5,239 nt of DNA from the NCBI GenBank assembly GCA_903872555.1, contig CAIQLE010000272.1, positions 1 through 5,239 on the forward strand. The letters run 5' to 3'. The notes under the pieces are model-generated. The model was not told the DNA's origin and did not search any database. It worked only from the letters and a program-made list of their open reading frames with translations. Position numbers and translations under genes: made by a program. Below are positions 1 to 5,239 of the stretch, piece after piece. Origin of the DNA: an uncultured bacterium. GTDB lineage: Bacteria > Pseudomonadota > Gammaproteobacteria > Burkholderiales > Burkholderiaceae_D. The number at the start of each line of letters is the position of its first letter. Within the stretch, counting starts at the first letter, position 1.

Positions 1-1
1 C

Positions 2-586
2 ACCGGACGTACTGCCGAGCTGCCTGTGCGTAAACCCAAGAAACAAGTGCCTGAAAAATCTACCGTGATGCTACTGGTGCAGCATGAAGGAGAGATTTTG
101 CTGGAGCAGCGACCGCCTGAAGGTATCTGGGGCGGTTTGCTGTCGCTGCCTGAACTGCTACGTCTGCAAGAAGAAGCCAGCAGTGCTGAAGCTGCGACTT
201 CAGCCAAGGCTCAGGGTGCGGCAAATGAAAAAAATAAAAAACAACATCAAGAACAGCGGAGCGATATTCAGAAGGATAAAAAGAGAGATCAGCTAAAAAA
301 GCAGCAGCAGGAACAAGAGCGAGAACGAGAACAACAACAAGAACAAGAATTAAGCGATGCGGTCATGCTAGCGCTGGCTTCGTTTGGAAAAATAAAACAG
401 ATCGATATGCTGCCAGCATTCACGCATAGTTTTACGCATTACAAACTGACGGTGCTGCCAGTCCGCATACAACTCAGCCGCCGTTATCTGATGGCAGCAC
501 AAGGGACTTATCAATGGCGGACCAATGAGAGCATGTCAGAGGCTGCCTTGCCGGCACCCGTAAAGAAATTGCTCATGGCGCTGTGA
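2..586 (+). CDS. mutY: Adenine DNA glycosylase MutY, C-terminal part (5' end outside window)
   Basis: MutY removes adenine mispaired with 8-oxoguanine, starting base-excision repair of oxidative damage. Only the last 194 codons are visible. The frame is open to the left edge, so the GTG at 26 is an internal valine codon rather than the start. The catalytic HhH-GPD and iron-sulfur domains lie outside the window. What remains is the interdomain linker (a KPKK stretch near 29-40) and the NUDIX-like C-terminal domain that reads the 8-oxoG strand. The landmarks are LLVQHEGEILLEQRPP, then GIWGGLLSLPE (to 154), the loop FTHSFTHYKL from 422, and the end motif APVKKLL. The usual Phe-Ser-His loop reads Phe-Thr-His at 431-439. 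Between the GGLLSLPE strand and the FTH loop there are about 60 residues more than in E. coli MutY, mostly Gln/Lys/Glu. The gene converges on rapZ 33 bp away. The family call is secure; whether the insert affects activity cannot be read from the sequence. Confidence 0.93.
   Translation, partial: TGRTAELPVRKPKKQVPEKSTVMLLVQHEGEILLEQRPPEGIWGGLLSLPELLRLQEEASSAEAATSAKAQGAANEKNKKQHQEQRSDIQKDKKRDQLKKQQQEQEREREQQQEQELSDAVMLALASFGKIKQIDMLPAFTHSFTHYKLTVLPVRIQLSRRYLMAAQGTYQWRTNESMSEAALPAPVKKLLMAL
167..352 (+). other. Low-complexity, purine-rich insert within mutY
   Basis: This is an in-frame insert of about 62 codons. It begins with an Ala/Ser/Glu-rich stretch and becomes highly charged from 227. Of the 42 residues encoded by 227-352, 33 are Gln, Lys, Glu or Arg. 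The coding strand there is almost all A and G with CAG/CAA runs, unlike the flanking balanced codons, and contains homopolymers (A7 at 228-234, A6 at 236-241 and 295-300). Short GAACAA/GAGCGA-like units recur between 311 and 350, which suggests growth by replication slippage. The peptide could form a long charged helix or be disordered. It falls where NUDIX proteins carry their helix and where E. coli MutY has only a short solvent-exposed segment. The frame is intact on both sides, with family-matching residues resuming near 356. Confidence 0.8.
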
Positions 587-619
587 GTTCAGCGCTATCA
601 ATCTCATGTGCGATGTCTG

Positions 620-1486
620 TTAATCCAGTTCGCGATGTCTGACCAGCACACGTGCCTGATCACGGAAATGCGCAGCCAGTTGTTCAACCATGAAAACAGA
701 GCGGTGTTGTCCACCGGTGCAGCCTATGGCGACGGTGAGATAACTGCGATTGTCGCGCTGAAAAGCAGGCAGCCATTTGTCGACAAAGCCTTGTATATCA
801 GCCAGTAAATCCAGCGCATCTTTTTGCGCCTTCAAAAAATCAATCACGGGCTGATCCCGGCCATTCAAAGGGCGCAGCATTTTGTCGTAATAAGGATTCG
901 GTACCACGCGCACGTCGAACACCAGATCAGCATCCAGTGGCACGCCGTATTTGAAGGCAAACGATTCAAACAAGAGCGATAGTGGCGCGCTCTGATCGGT
1001 TTGTATTAATTCCTTGATCCATGCGCGCAGCTGATTGGCGCTCAGACCTGAGGTGTCAATCTGATGGCCCAGACCTTCAATCGCAGCCAGCATTTCCCTT
1101 TCCTGTCGTATGCATTCAATCAGGGTAGGCGTGTCGGACTTGCGCGACTCAGGCGCCACGCGGTGCGACAAAGGATGGCTGCGACGGGTTTCAGAAAAAC
1201 GATTGATCAGGGATTCTGTCTTTGCCGTCAGGAAGACAACGTCGACATGATGGCCTTCAGATTTCAGCCAGCTGATGTCTGCGGGCAGTGCAGACAGCGA
1301 GGAAGCGCTGCGCGCATCAACCGCCACCGCCAGGTTTTGCGCATTTTCTTCTATGCGAGTAGCTACCAGCGCCCGCAGCAGCGAGGGCGGTAAATTGTCG
1401 ACACAAAAATAGCCGGCGTCTTCGAGCGCGTTCAGGCCGACGGATTTGCCTGAACCGGAAATGCCAGTAAGGATAATGATGCGCAT
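620..1486 (-). CDS. rapZ: RapZ family P-loop nucleotide-binding protein (RNase adapter family)
   Basis: RapZ (formerly YhbJ/YvcJ) is a cytoplasmic protein with an N-terminal P-loop domain and a C-terminal domain that binds glucosamine-6-phosphate in E. coli. There it delivers the small RNA GlmZ to RNase E. This 288-residue protein is the usual size and aligns along its full length. It has Walker A GISGSGKS at residues 8-15, the YFCVDNLPP motif at 26-34, a Walker B-like strand VDVVFL at 81-86, LLFESFAFKYG at 171-181, DADLVFDVR at 185-193, and the conserved GCTGGQHRSV at 255-264. The E. coli sugar-phosphate residue His190 corresponds to Tyr199 here, and the short basic tail that ends E. coli RapZ is missing, since the protein stops at RHRELD. 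The ATG start lies 27 bp after hprK and has no clear Shine-Dalgarno sequence, so it is probably last in the ptsN-hprK-rapZ transcript. Family membership is certain; a GlmZ-adapter role in this organism is doubtful. Confidence 0.95.
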   Translation of the reverse strand: MRIIILTGISGSGKSVGLNALEDAGYFCVDNLPPSLLRALVATRIEENAQNLAVAVDARSASSLSALPADISWLKSEGHHVDVVFLTAKTESLINRFSETRRSHPLSHRVAPESRKSDTPTLIECIRQEREMLAAIEGLGHQIDTSGLSANQLRAWIKELIQTDQSAPLSLLFESFAFKYGVPLDADLVFDVRVVPNPYYDKMLRPLNGRDQPVIDFLKAQKDALDLLADIQGFVDKWLPAFQRDNRSYLTVAIGCTGGQHRSVFMVEQLAAHFRDQARVLVRHRELD

Positions 1487-1513
1487 GGGCAGATGATAGC
1501 GGAAAGCAGCAAC

Positions 1514-2452
1514 TTATTCGTTGCCCATAGCTCTTTGCTGACGTTCCATGAAATTGGCCAGCGTATCGATGCCACGCATTTGCAGAATATTGTTGCGCAC
1601 GGCCGCTTCGAGCAGCACGGCGATATTTCGGCCGGCTTCGACCGGAATCACCACTTTGCGTATCGCCAGACCCAGCACATCCTGCGTATGCTGATCCAGC
1701 GGCAGGCGTTCGTAGTTTTCTTCCAGCGTCTTGCGTCTGACCAGATGCACGATGAGTTTCAGGCGCATCTTGCGGCGCACTGCGGTCTCGCCAAAAATGG
1801 TCTTGATGTCGAGCAGGCCCAGTCCGCGCACTTCCAGCAGGTTTTGCAGCAAATGCGGACAGCGGCCTTCGATCATATTCGGCGCAATGCGCGAAAACTC
1901 TACGGCGTCGTCTGCCACCAGTCCGTGGTTACGTGAGATCAGTTCCAGACCCAGCTCGCTCTTGCCCAGACCGGATTCACCCGTAATCAAGACGCCGACC
2001 CCGAGTACATCCATGAAGACGCCATGCATGGTGACGCGGCTGGCGAGTTTTTTGGACAGATAGACACGCAGGTAATCAATCACCTGCGCTGCCGGCAGGG
2101 GCGTTGTCAGCAGGGGGATATTATGATCATTGCAGATGGTAACAATCTGCGGGTCAGGCACCAGCGACTGCGCAATGATAAACGCCGGGGTTTCGCCAGC
2201 GACCAGTTCACGCGCCTGAAAGGCTCGGCTGTTTTCTGAAATGCGCAGCATGTAGTCATGCTCTTGCTGGCCAAAGACTTGTATGCGCCCGGGGTGGATC
2301 AAGTTCAGGTGACCGACCTGATCGGCGGCCGAAGCGGCATCGCCGTATATCAGTCTGTCACCGCCGGACTGTCCGCCGACCCAGGACAGTCGCAGCGTTT
2401 CAAGATTGTCTTCGTAGAGCTGATGTATTGCCAGTGGGGTGATGAGTGGCAT
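1514..2452 (-). CDS. hprK: HPr kinase/phosphorylase (HPr(Ser) kinase)
   Basis: HprK is a bifunctional cytoplasmic enzyme that phosphorylates a serine of the phosphocarrier HPr using ATP or pyrophosphate and also removes that phosphate by phosphorolysis. In proteobacteria it usually acts on the regulatory PTS rather than on Gram-positive-style catabolite repression. The 312 residues match the usual length. The N-terminal domain (about 1-130) holds the betaproteobacterial stretch [17 protein letters not shown] near 45-61. The catalytic domain follows, with MHGVF containing the conserved His143, Walker A GESGLGKS at 158-165, the Asp pair at 181-182, and the HprK signature [17 protein letters not shown] at 206-222, which is tied to the phosphorylase activity. 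The last third has the conserved PV.AGRN.A segment (270-278) and [10 protein letters not shown]. The ATG start agrees with the family N-terminus (a short lead before the QLYEDN motif) and sits 13 bp after ptsN. That spacing favours co-transcription and coupled translation; no strong ribosome site is visible. Confidence 0.96.
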   Translation of the reverse strand: MPLITPLAIHQLYEDNLETLRLSWVGGQSGGDRLIYGDAASAADQVGHLNLIHPGRIQVFGQQEHDYMLRISENSRAFQARELVAGETPAFIIAQSLVPDPQIVTICNDHNIPLLTTPLPAAQVIDYLRVYLSKKLASRVTMHGVFMDVLGVGVLITGESGLGKSELGLELISRNHGLVADDAVEFSRIAPNMIEGRCPHLLQNLLEVRGLGLLDIKTIFGETAVRRKMRLKLIVHLVRRKTLEENYERLPLDQHTQDVLGLAIRKVVIPVEAGRNIAVLLEAAVRNNILQMRGIDTLANFMERQQRAMGNE

Positions 2453-2465
2453 GGAGTGGCTGAGT

Positions 2466-2939
2466 TCAGGCGACGCTACGTTCAGGAGGATGCCAAGTCA
2501 CGAGACGGGCATGCAGGGCTTCCGCATCGGTATTCTCGCTCATCATGCTGCGAAAGCTTTTATCGGAAAACATTTCAGCGATCTCGGACAGGATTTCCAG
2601 ATGTTGCTGAGTAACGTTATCGGGAATCAGCAGGAAGATCAGCAGTTTGACAGGCTCGCCATCCGGGGATTCAAAGGGAATCGGCTCAGCCAGTCGCACA
2701 AAGGCGGCCAGTGGTGCCTTCAGACCGCGGATGCGGCCATGCGGCACGGCCACGCCATGTCCCAGTCCGGTTGAACCGAGACGCTCGCGGGCGAACAGAT
2801 TGTCCGATACCGTGGAGCGGGCAATACCGCAGTTGTTCTCGAAAATCAGGCCGGCCTGCTCGAATGCCCGCTTTTTGCTGGAGCATTCCAGATCGAGGAC
2901 GACATTATGGGTAGGAAGGATTTGGCTGAAATGGGTCAT
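2466..2939 (-). CDS. ptsN: PTS IIA-like nitrogen regulatory protein (EIIA-Ntr)
   Basis: EIIA-Ntr is the last acceptor of the PTS-Ntr phosphorelay (PtsP to NPr/HPr to PtsN). It is a soluble regulator that, depending on its phosphorylation, binds partners such as potassium transporters or sensor kinases; it does not carry sugar. The product fits the PTS EIIA type-2 fold. [15 protein letters not shown] forms the first helix, [15 protein letters not shown] leads into VAVPHGR, whose His is the phosphorylation site (His73 in E. coli), and [10 protein letters not shown] and [12 protein letters not shown] follow. I chose the ATG at 2939 (157 residues). An in-frame GTG at 2951 would add four residues, but the family has only about seven residues before the ILP motif, and the predicted transcription start near 2964 would leave that GTG a very short leader. 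Neither start has a clear Shine-Dalgarno sequence. It is first in the ptsN-hprK-rapZ unit; hpf and rpoN, its common upstream neighbours, are absent here. Confidence 0.94.
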   Translation of the reverse strand: MTHFSQILPTHNVVLDLECSSKKRAFEQAGLIFENNCGIARSTVSDNLFARERLGSTGLGHGVAVPHGRIRGLKAPLAAFVRLAEPIPFESPDGEPVKLLIFLLIPDNVTQQHLEILSEIAEMFSDKSFRSMMSENTDAEALHARLVTWHPPERSVA

Positions 2940-2960
2940 GATGCGTTGCACAATAATACG

Positions 2961-3000
2961 TTCGCCCGAAATTATAGGGGCTTTCCTTCAGCAGGGCGAA
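2961..3000. repeat. Perfect 7-bp inverted repeat framing the ptsN promoter
   Basis: TTCGCCC at 2961-2967 is exactly complementary to GGGCGAA at 2994-3000, with 26 bp between the arms. The left arm sits where transcription of ptsN should begin, and the right arm overlaps the position of the -35 hexamer. This would suit a regulator binding two half-sites about three helical turns apart. The left arm is also part of the near-palindrome TTCGCCCGAA. A hairpin with a 26-nt loop would be weak and no T-run follows it, so a terminator is unlikely. A 7-bp match in 131 intergenic bases can arise by chance, so the functional reading is tentative. Confidence 0.4.
2971..3000 (-). promoter_or_regulatory. 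Predicted sigma-70 promoter for ptsN-hprK-rapZ
   Basis: Read on the minus strand, the gap upstream of ptsN contains a perfect -10 hexamer, TATAAT, at 2976-2971. With an 18-bp spacer the -35 position (3000-2995) reads TTCGCC, matching only three of six consensus bases, and there is no extended -10 TG. Transcription would begin around 2964, giving a leader of roughly 25 nt before the ATG at 2939. The weak -35 suggests that the promoter is either modest or helped by an activator. I saw no -24/-12 (sigma-54) arrangement in this gap. Confidence 0.5.
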
Positions 3001-3082
3001 AAATCCAGACAAGCTACGGTCGATCAATTTATACCTGACGCTGCCCGATAGCAATCGCTTTGATTAAAATGTTGTTCGCTGT

Positions 3083-3922
3083 TCATTGACGTGCGTTGCG
3101 GGTATTCGACGGCATGGCAGACAGTGAAAAATTGCTGCGCCAGGGATTGATGTCGATACCGCCACGGCGTGTATAGCGCGCATAGACCATGAGTTTCGCC
3201 GGCTCGCACTGGCGCAGGATATCCATGAAGATACGTTCTACGCATTGCTCATGGAATTCCTGATGCGTGCGAAAACCTATCAGATATTTCAGTAAACCTT
3301 CCTGATCTATGGCTCTGCCCACATAGTGGATCTGCACACTGGCCCAGTCGGGTTGGTTGGTCACCAGACAATTGGATTTTAGTAAGTGTGAGACCAGTTT
3401 TTCTTCGGTCGGCGCTTCATTTTTATGTGCCTTGAGCAGCAGCGGGTCCGGGTGATATTCGTCGACTTCGATGTCCAGCCTGTCCAGCAGTCTGCCTTCC
3501 AGTTCGCCCATGATCAGCGTACCAAAGGCATCGGCCAGCGTCAGTTTCACCTGTACGCTGCCACCAAAGGCCGCGCCAAGATCGGCACGCAGCACTTCCA
3601 GCAAAGCATCCGGGCTGGCCATGCGCACCTGATTGAATGAATTGAAGTACAGCTTCATCGACTTGGATTCGACAATGCAGGGCGTATCGGCAGGCACGCT
3701 AAGTGTCGCAATCGCCACCTGTGGTTTGCCGCGCAGATTCAGCCAGGATATTTCATAAGCATTCCAGATATCCATGCCAAAAAACGGCAGCGTGCCGCTG
3801 ATTCCCAGTTCGGCGCGTTTGTCTGCGCGCGGCATGGAAAACAGCAGCTCCGGGGCGTAGCTGTCCGCATAGGCCGAGGCCTTCCCCAGCGGCGAGTCGT
3901 CTGGCGCTTTGCCCTGTTTCAT
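3083..3922 (-). CDS. queF: NADPH-dependent 7-cyano-7-deazaguanine reductase (long form)
   Basis: QueF reduces the nitrile of preQ0 to the aminomethyl group of preQ1 with two NADPH, the last step before the modified base is inserted into tRNA on the way to queuosine. At 279 residues this is the long, bimodular E. coli-type form with two tunnelling-fold halves. The N-terminal half carries the NADPH-binding QueF motif ESKSMKLY at 85-92, following [12 protein letters not shown] and preceding FNSFNQ. The C-terminal half carries the catalytic Cys185 in [14 protein letters not shown], the conserved Asp192, and the substrate-binding His-Glu pair in [11 protein letters not shown] (222-232). It closes with [17 protein letters not shown], a near-exact family match. 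All key residues are present, so it should be active. The ATG is fixed by an in-frame stop nine codons upstream. The gene lies 40 bp after ilvA and may be co-transcribed with it, although the two pathways are unrelated. Confidence 0.97.
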   Translation of the reverse strand: MKQGKAPDDSPLGKASAYADSYAPELLFSMPRADKRAELGISGTLPFFGMDIWNAYEISWLNLRGKPQVAIATLSVPADTPCIVESKSMKLYFNSFNQVRMASPDALLEVLRADLGAAFGGSVQVKLTLADAFGTLIMGELEGRLLDRLDIEVDEYHPDPLLLKAHKNEAPTEEKLVSHLLKSNCLVTNQPDWASVQIHYVGRAIDQEGLLKYLIGFRTHQEFHEQCVERIFMDILRQCEPAKLMVYARYTRRGGIDINPWRSNFSLSAMPSNTRNARQ

Positions 3923-3962
3923 GATGTCAGTCGAGGAGAGTATTTCAAATCAGGTCCTGAGT

Positions 3963-5239
3963 TCACAGGAAGAGTTTATAGGCAGGATTGGCGCTTTCAT
4001 CCCAGGCGCGGTAGCCGAGGGTGGAGAGGAAATCACGGAAAGCCTTCATCTCTTTTTTCGGTACCTGTAAGCCGACCAGTACGCGCCCCACATCACCGCC
4101 CTGACTGCGATAGTGAAACAGACTGATATTCCAGTTCGGCGCCATGCTGTCGAGGAAGCGCATCAATGCACCCGGACGCTCAGGGAATTCAAAGCGGTAC
4201 AGCAATTCATTCTCAGCCAGCGCACTCTTGCCGCCGACCAGATGGCGTATGTGCAGCTTGGCCAGTTCATCATGCGTCAGATCCAGGGTCTTGAAGCCCT
4301 GCTTCTCAAAATATTTGCTGATCTTGCCCGGTTCATCGCGATTTGCGACTTGCAGACCGACAAACACATGAGCCTGCTTGTCATCGCTGATGCGGTAATT
4401 AAATTCAGTCACGCCACGCGCGCCAACTAGCTGACAAAAACGCTTGAAGCTGCCGCGCTCTTCGGGAATCGTCACGGCGAATACGGCTTCATGTGCCTCA
4501 CCCACTTCGGCACGTTCTGCGACGAAGCGCAGGCGGTCAAAATTCATATTCGCACCGCAGGCAATCGCCACTAGCGTTTCATCGCGTACCGGCTTGCGTG
4601 ATTTTGCGGCACGTTCCACATAAGCCTTGGCGCCGGCAACCGCGAGCGCACCTGCCGGTTCGAGAATGCTGCGTGTATCGATGAAGACATCTTTGATTGC
4701 AGCGCACACCGCATCGGTATCGACCAGAATCATTTCATCGACGACCTGTTTCGCCACGCGCAAGGTTTCTTCGCCCACCTGCTTGACGGCCGTGCCATCG
4801 GAAAACAGGCCTACATCATTCAGCATCACGCGACGGCCACTGTGCAGCGAGCGCGTCATCGCATCCGAATCCGTGGTCTGCACACCGATGACTTTGATAT
4901 CCGGACGCACCGCCTTGATATACGCCCCCACACCGGCAATTAATCCACCGCCGCCTACCGCCACAAACACTGCGTGTATAGGCCCTGCATGCTGACGCAG
5001 GATTTCCATGCCTATCGTGCCCTGACCCGCAATCACATACGGATCATCGAAAGGGTGAACGAAAGTCAGTTTGTGTTTTTTCTCCAGCTTCAGCGCATGC
5101 TGATAAGCGTCAGAATAGGAATCACCAAACAGCACCACCTCGCCACCGCGTGAGCGCACCGCATCTATCTTGACGGCCGGTGTGGTGGTCGGCATCACGA
5201 TCACGGCCTTACAGCCCAGCGTCCTGGCCGACAGCGCCA
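3963..5239 (-). CDS. ilvA: Threonine ammonia-lyase, biosynthetic (threonine deaminase), N-terminus outside window
   Basis: IlvA converts threonine to 2-oxobutyrate and ammonia with pyridoxal phosphate, the committed step of isoleucine synthesis. The visible 424 codons run to the right edge in an open frame; the GTG at 5204 is internal (LGCKAVIVMP). About 85 residues are missing by comparison with E. coli IlvA, including the lysine that binds PLP. Within the window are the PLP phosphate-binding glycine loop VGGGGLIAG (GGGG encoded at 4955-4944), the EPAGALA and CGANMNFDRLR motifs, and then two ACT-like regulatory domains. The first begins at AVTIPEERGSF (about 4480) and the second at FEFPERPGALMRF (about 4190), ending with the conserved NPAYKLFL. 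The paired ACT-like domains mark the biosynthetic form, inhibited by isoleucine and relieved by valine, as opposed to the short catabolic TdcB. Its promoter and any attenuator lie beyond the window. queF follows 40 bp downstream on the same strand. Confidence 0.96.
   Translation of the reverse strand, partial: ALSARTLGCKAVIVMPTTTPAVKIDAVRSRGGEVVLFGDSYSDAYQHALKLEKKHKLTFVHPFDDPYVIAGQGTIGMEILRQHAGPIHAVFVAVGGGGLIAGVGAYIKAVRPDIKVIGVQTTDSDAMTRSLHSGRRVMLNDVGLFSDGTAVKQVGEETLRVAKQVVDEMILVDTDAVCAAIKDVFIDTRSILEPAGALAVAGAKAYVERAAKSRKPVRDETLVAIACGANMNFDRLRFVAERAEVGEAHEAVFAVTIPEERGSFKRFCQLVGARGVTEFNYRISDDKQAHVFVGLQVANRDEPGKISKYFEKQGFKTLDLTHDELAKLHIRHLVGGKSALAENELLYRFEFPERPGALMRFLDSMAPNWNISLFHYRSQGGDVGRVLVGLQVPKKEMKAFRDFLSTLGYRAWDESANPAYKLFL

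Noticed and set aside
84..296. A 70-codon + strand frame overlapping mutY
   Set aside because: It is out of frame with the recognisable MutY sequence and shows no family features.
577..596. Small hairpin (GCGCT at 578-582 pairing with AGCGC at 591-595) across the mutY stop, considered as a terminator between mutY and rapZ
   Set aside because: The stem is only five or six pairs with an 8-nt loop and no T-run follows on either strand.
610..641. 10-bp direct repeat GCGATGTCTG at 610-619 and 632-641
   Set aside because: It is a short two-copy repeat with one copy inside the rapZ coding end; there is no insertion-sequence or att-like context, so chance is sufficient.
1064..1393. Open frames of about 60 to 150 codons on the strand opposite rapZ, hprK, queF and ilvA
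   Set aside because: They lie entirely within well-supported genes, resemble no family, and have the composition expected of antisense shadows.
3028..3054. Second possible promoter on the - strand, TATAAA at 3033-3028 with TTGCTA upstream
   Set aside because: The spacer is only 15 bp and both hexamers are imperfect; the TATAAT site nearer to ptsN is the better candidate.
2940..3082. Looked for a sigma-54 promoter, a queF terminator, a small ORF or a remnant of hpf in the queF-ptsN gap
   Set aside because: No GG-N10-GC element, no stem followed by T-run and no hpf-like coding sequence could be recognised.
1..5239. A new defence, mobile or biosynthetic system
   Set aside because: All six genes belong to well-known housekeeping or regulatory families and no unexplained gene-sized region remains.

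Overview
The window carries six chromosomal protein-coding genes, and every one belongs to a recognisable family. Protein similarity (long-form QueF, the ptsN-hprK-rapZ order, mutY beside rapZ) points to a betaproteobacterium of the order Burkholderiales. The base composition looks moderate by eye and below that of many high-GC members, which would suit a lower-GC Oxalobacteraceae such as a Herminiimonas-like organism. That family-level guess is weak.

Layout: the 3' end of mutY (A/G-specific adenine glycosylase) enters from the left edge on the + strand and ends at 586. Everything else is on the - strand. Read in its own transcription direction from the right edge, the order is ilvA (threonine deaminase, 5' end outside the window), queF (preQ0 reductase for queuosine), a 143-bp gap with a good -10 promoter element, ptsN (EIIA-Ntr), hprK (HPr kinase/phosphorylase) and rapZ (P-loop RNase-adapter family). 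rapZ and mutY converge across a 33-bp gap in which I see no convincing terminator.

The genes fall into three groups. ptsN-hprK-rapZ is tightly packed (13- and 27-bp gaps) and forms a PTS-Ntr regulatory unit: EIIA-Ntr is the terminal phosphoryl acceptor, HprK sets the phosphorylation state of the HPr-like carrier, and RapZ is a nucleotide- and sugar-phosphate-binding regulator. ilvA and queF are a separate, metabolically unrelated pair lying upstream in the same direction. mutY is an oxidative DNA damage repair gene on the opposite strand.

I find no mobile element, CRISPR array, RNA gene or new multi-gene system. The oddities are local: a strongly basic/polar low-complexity insert inside the 8-oxoG-recognition domain of MutY; a perfect inverted repeat framing the predicted ptsN promoter; RapZ substitutions at positions important in the E. 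coli protein; and the absence of rpoN and hpf from their usual place upstream of ptsN.
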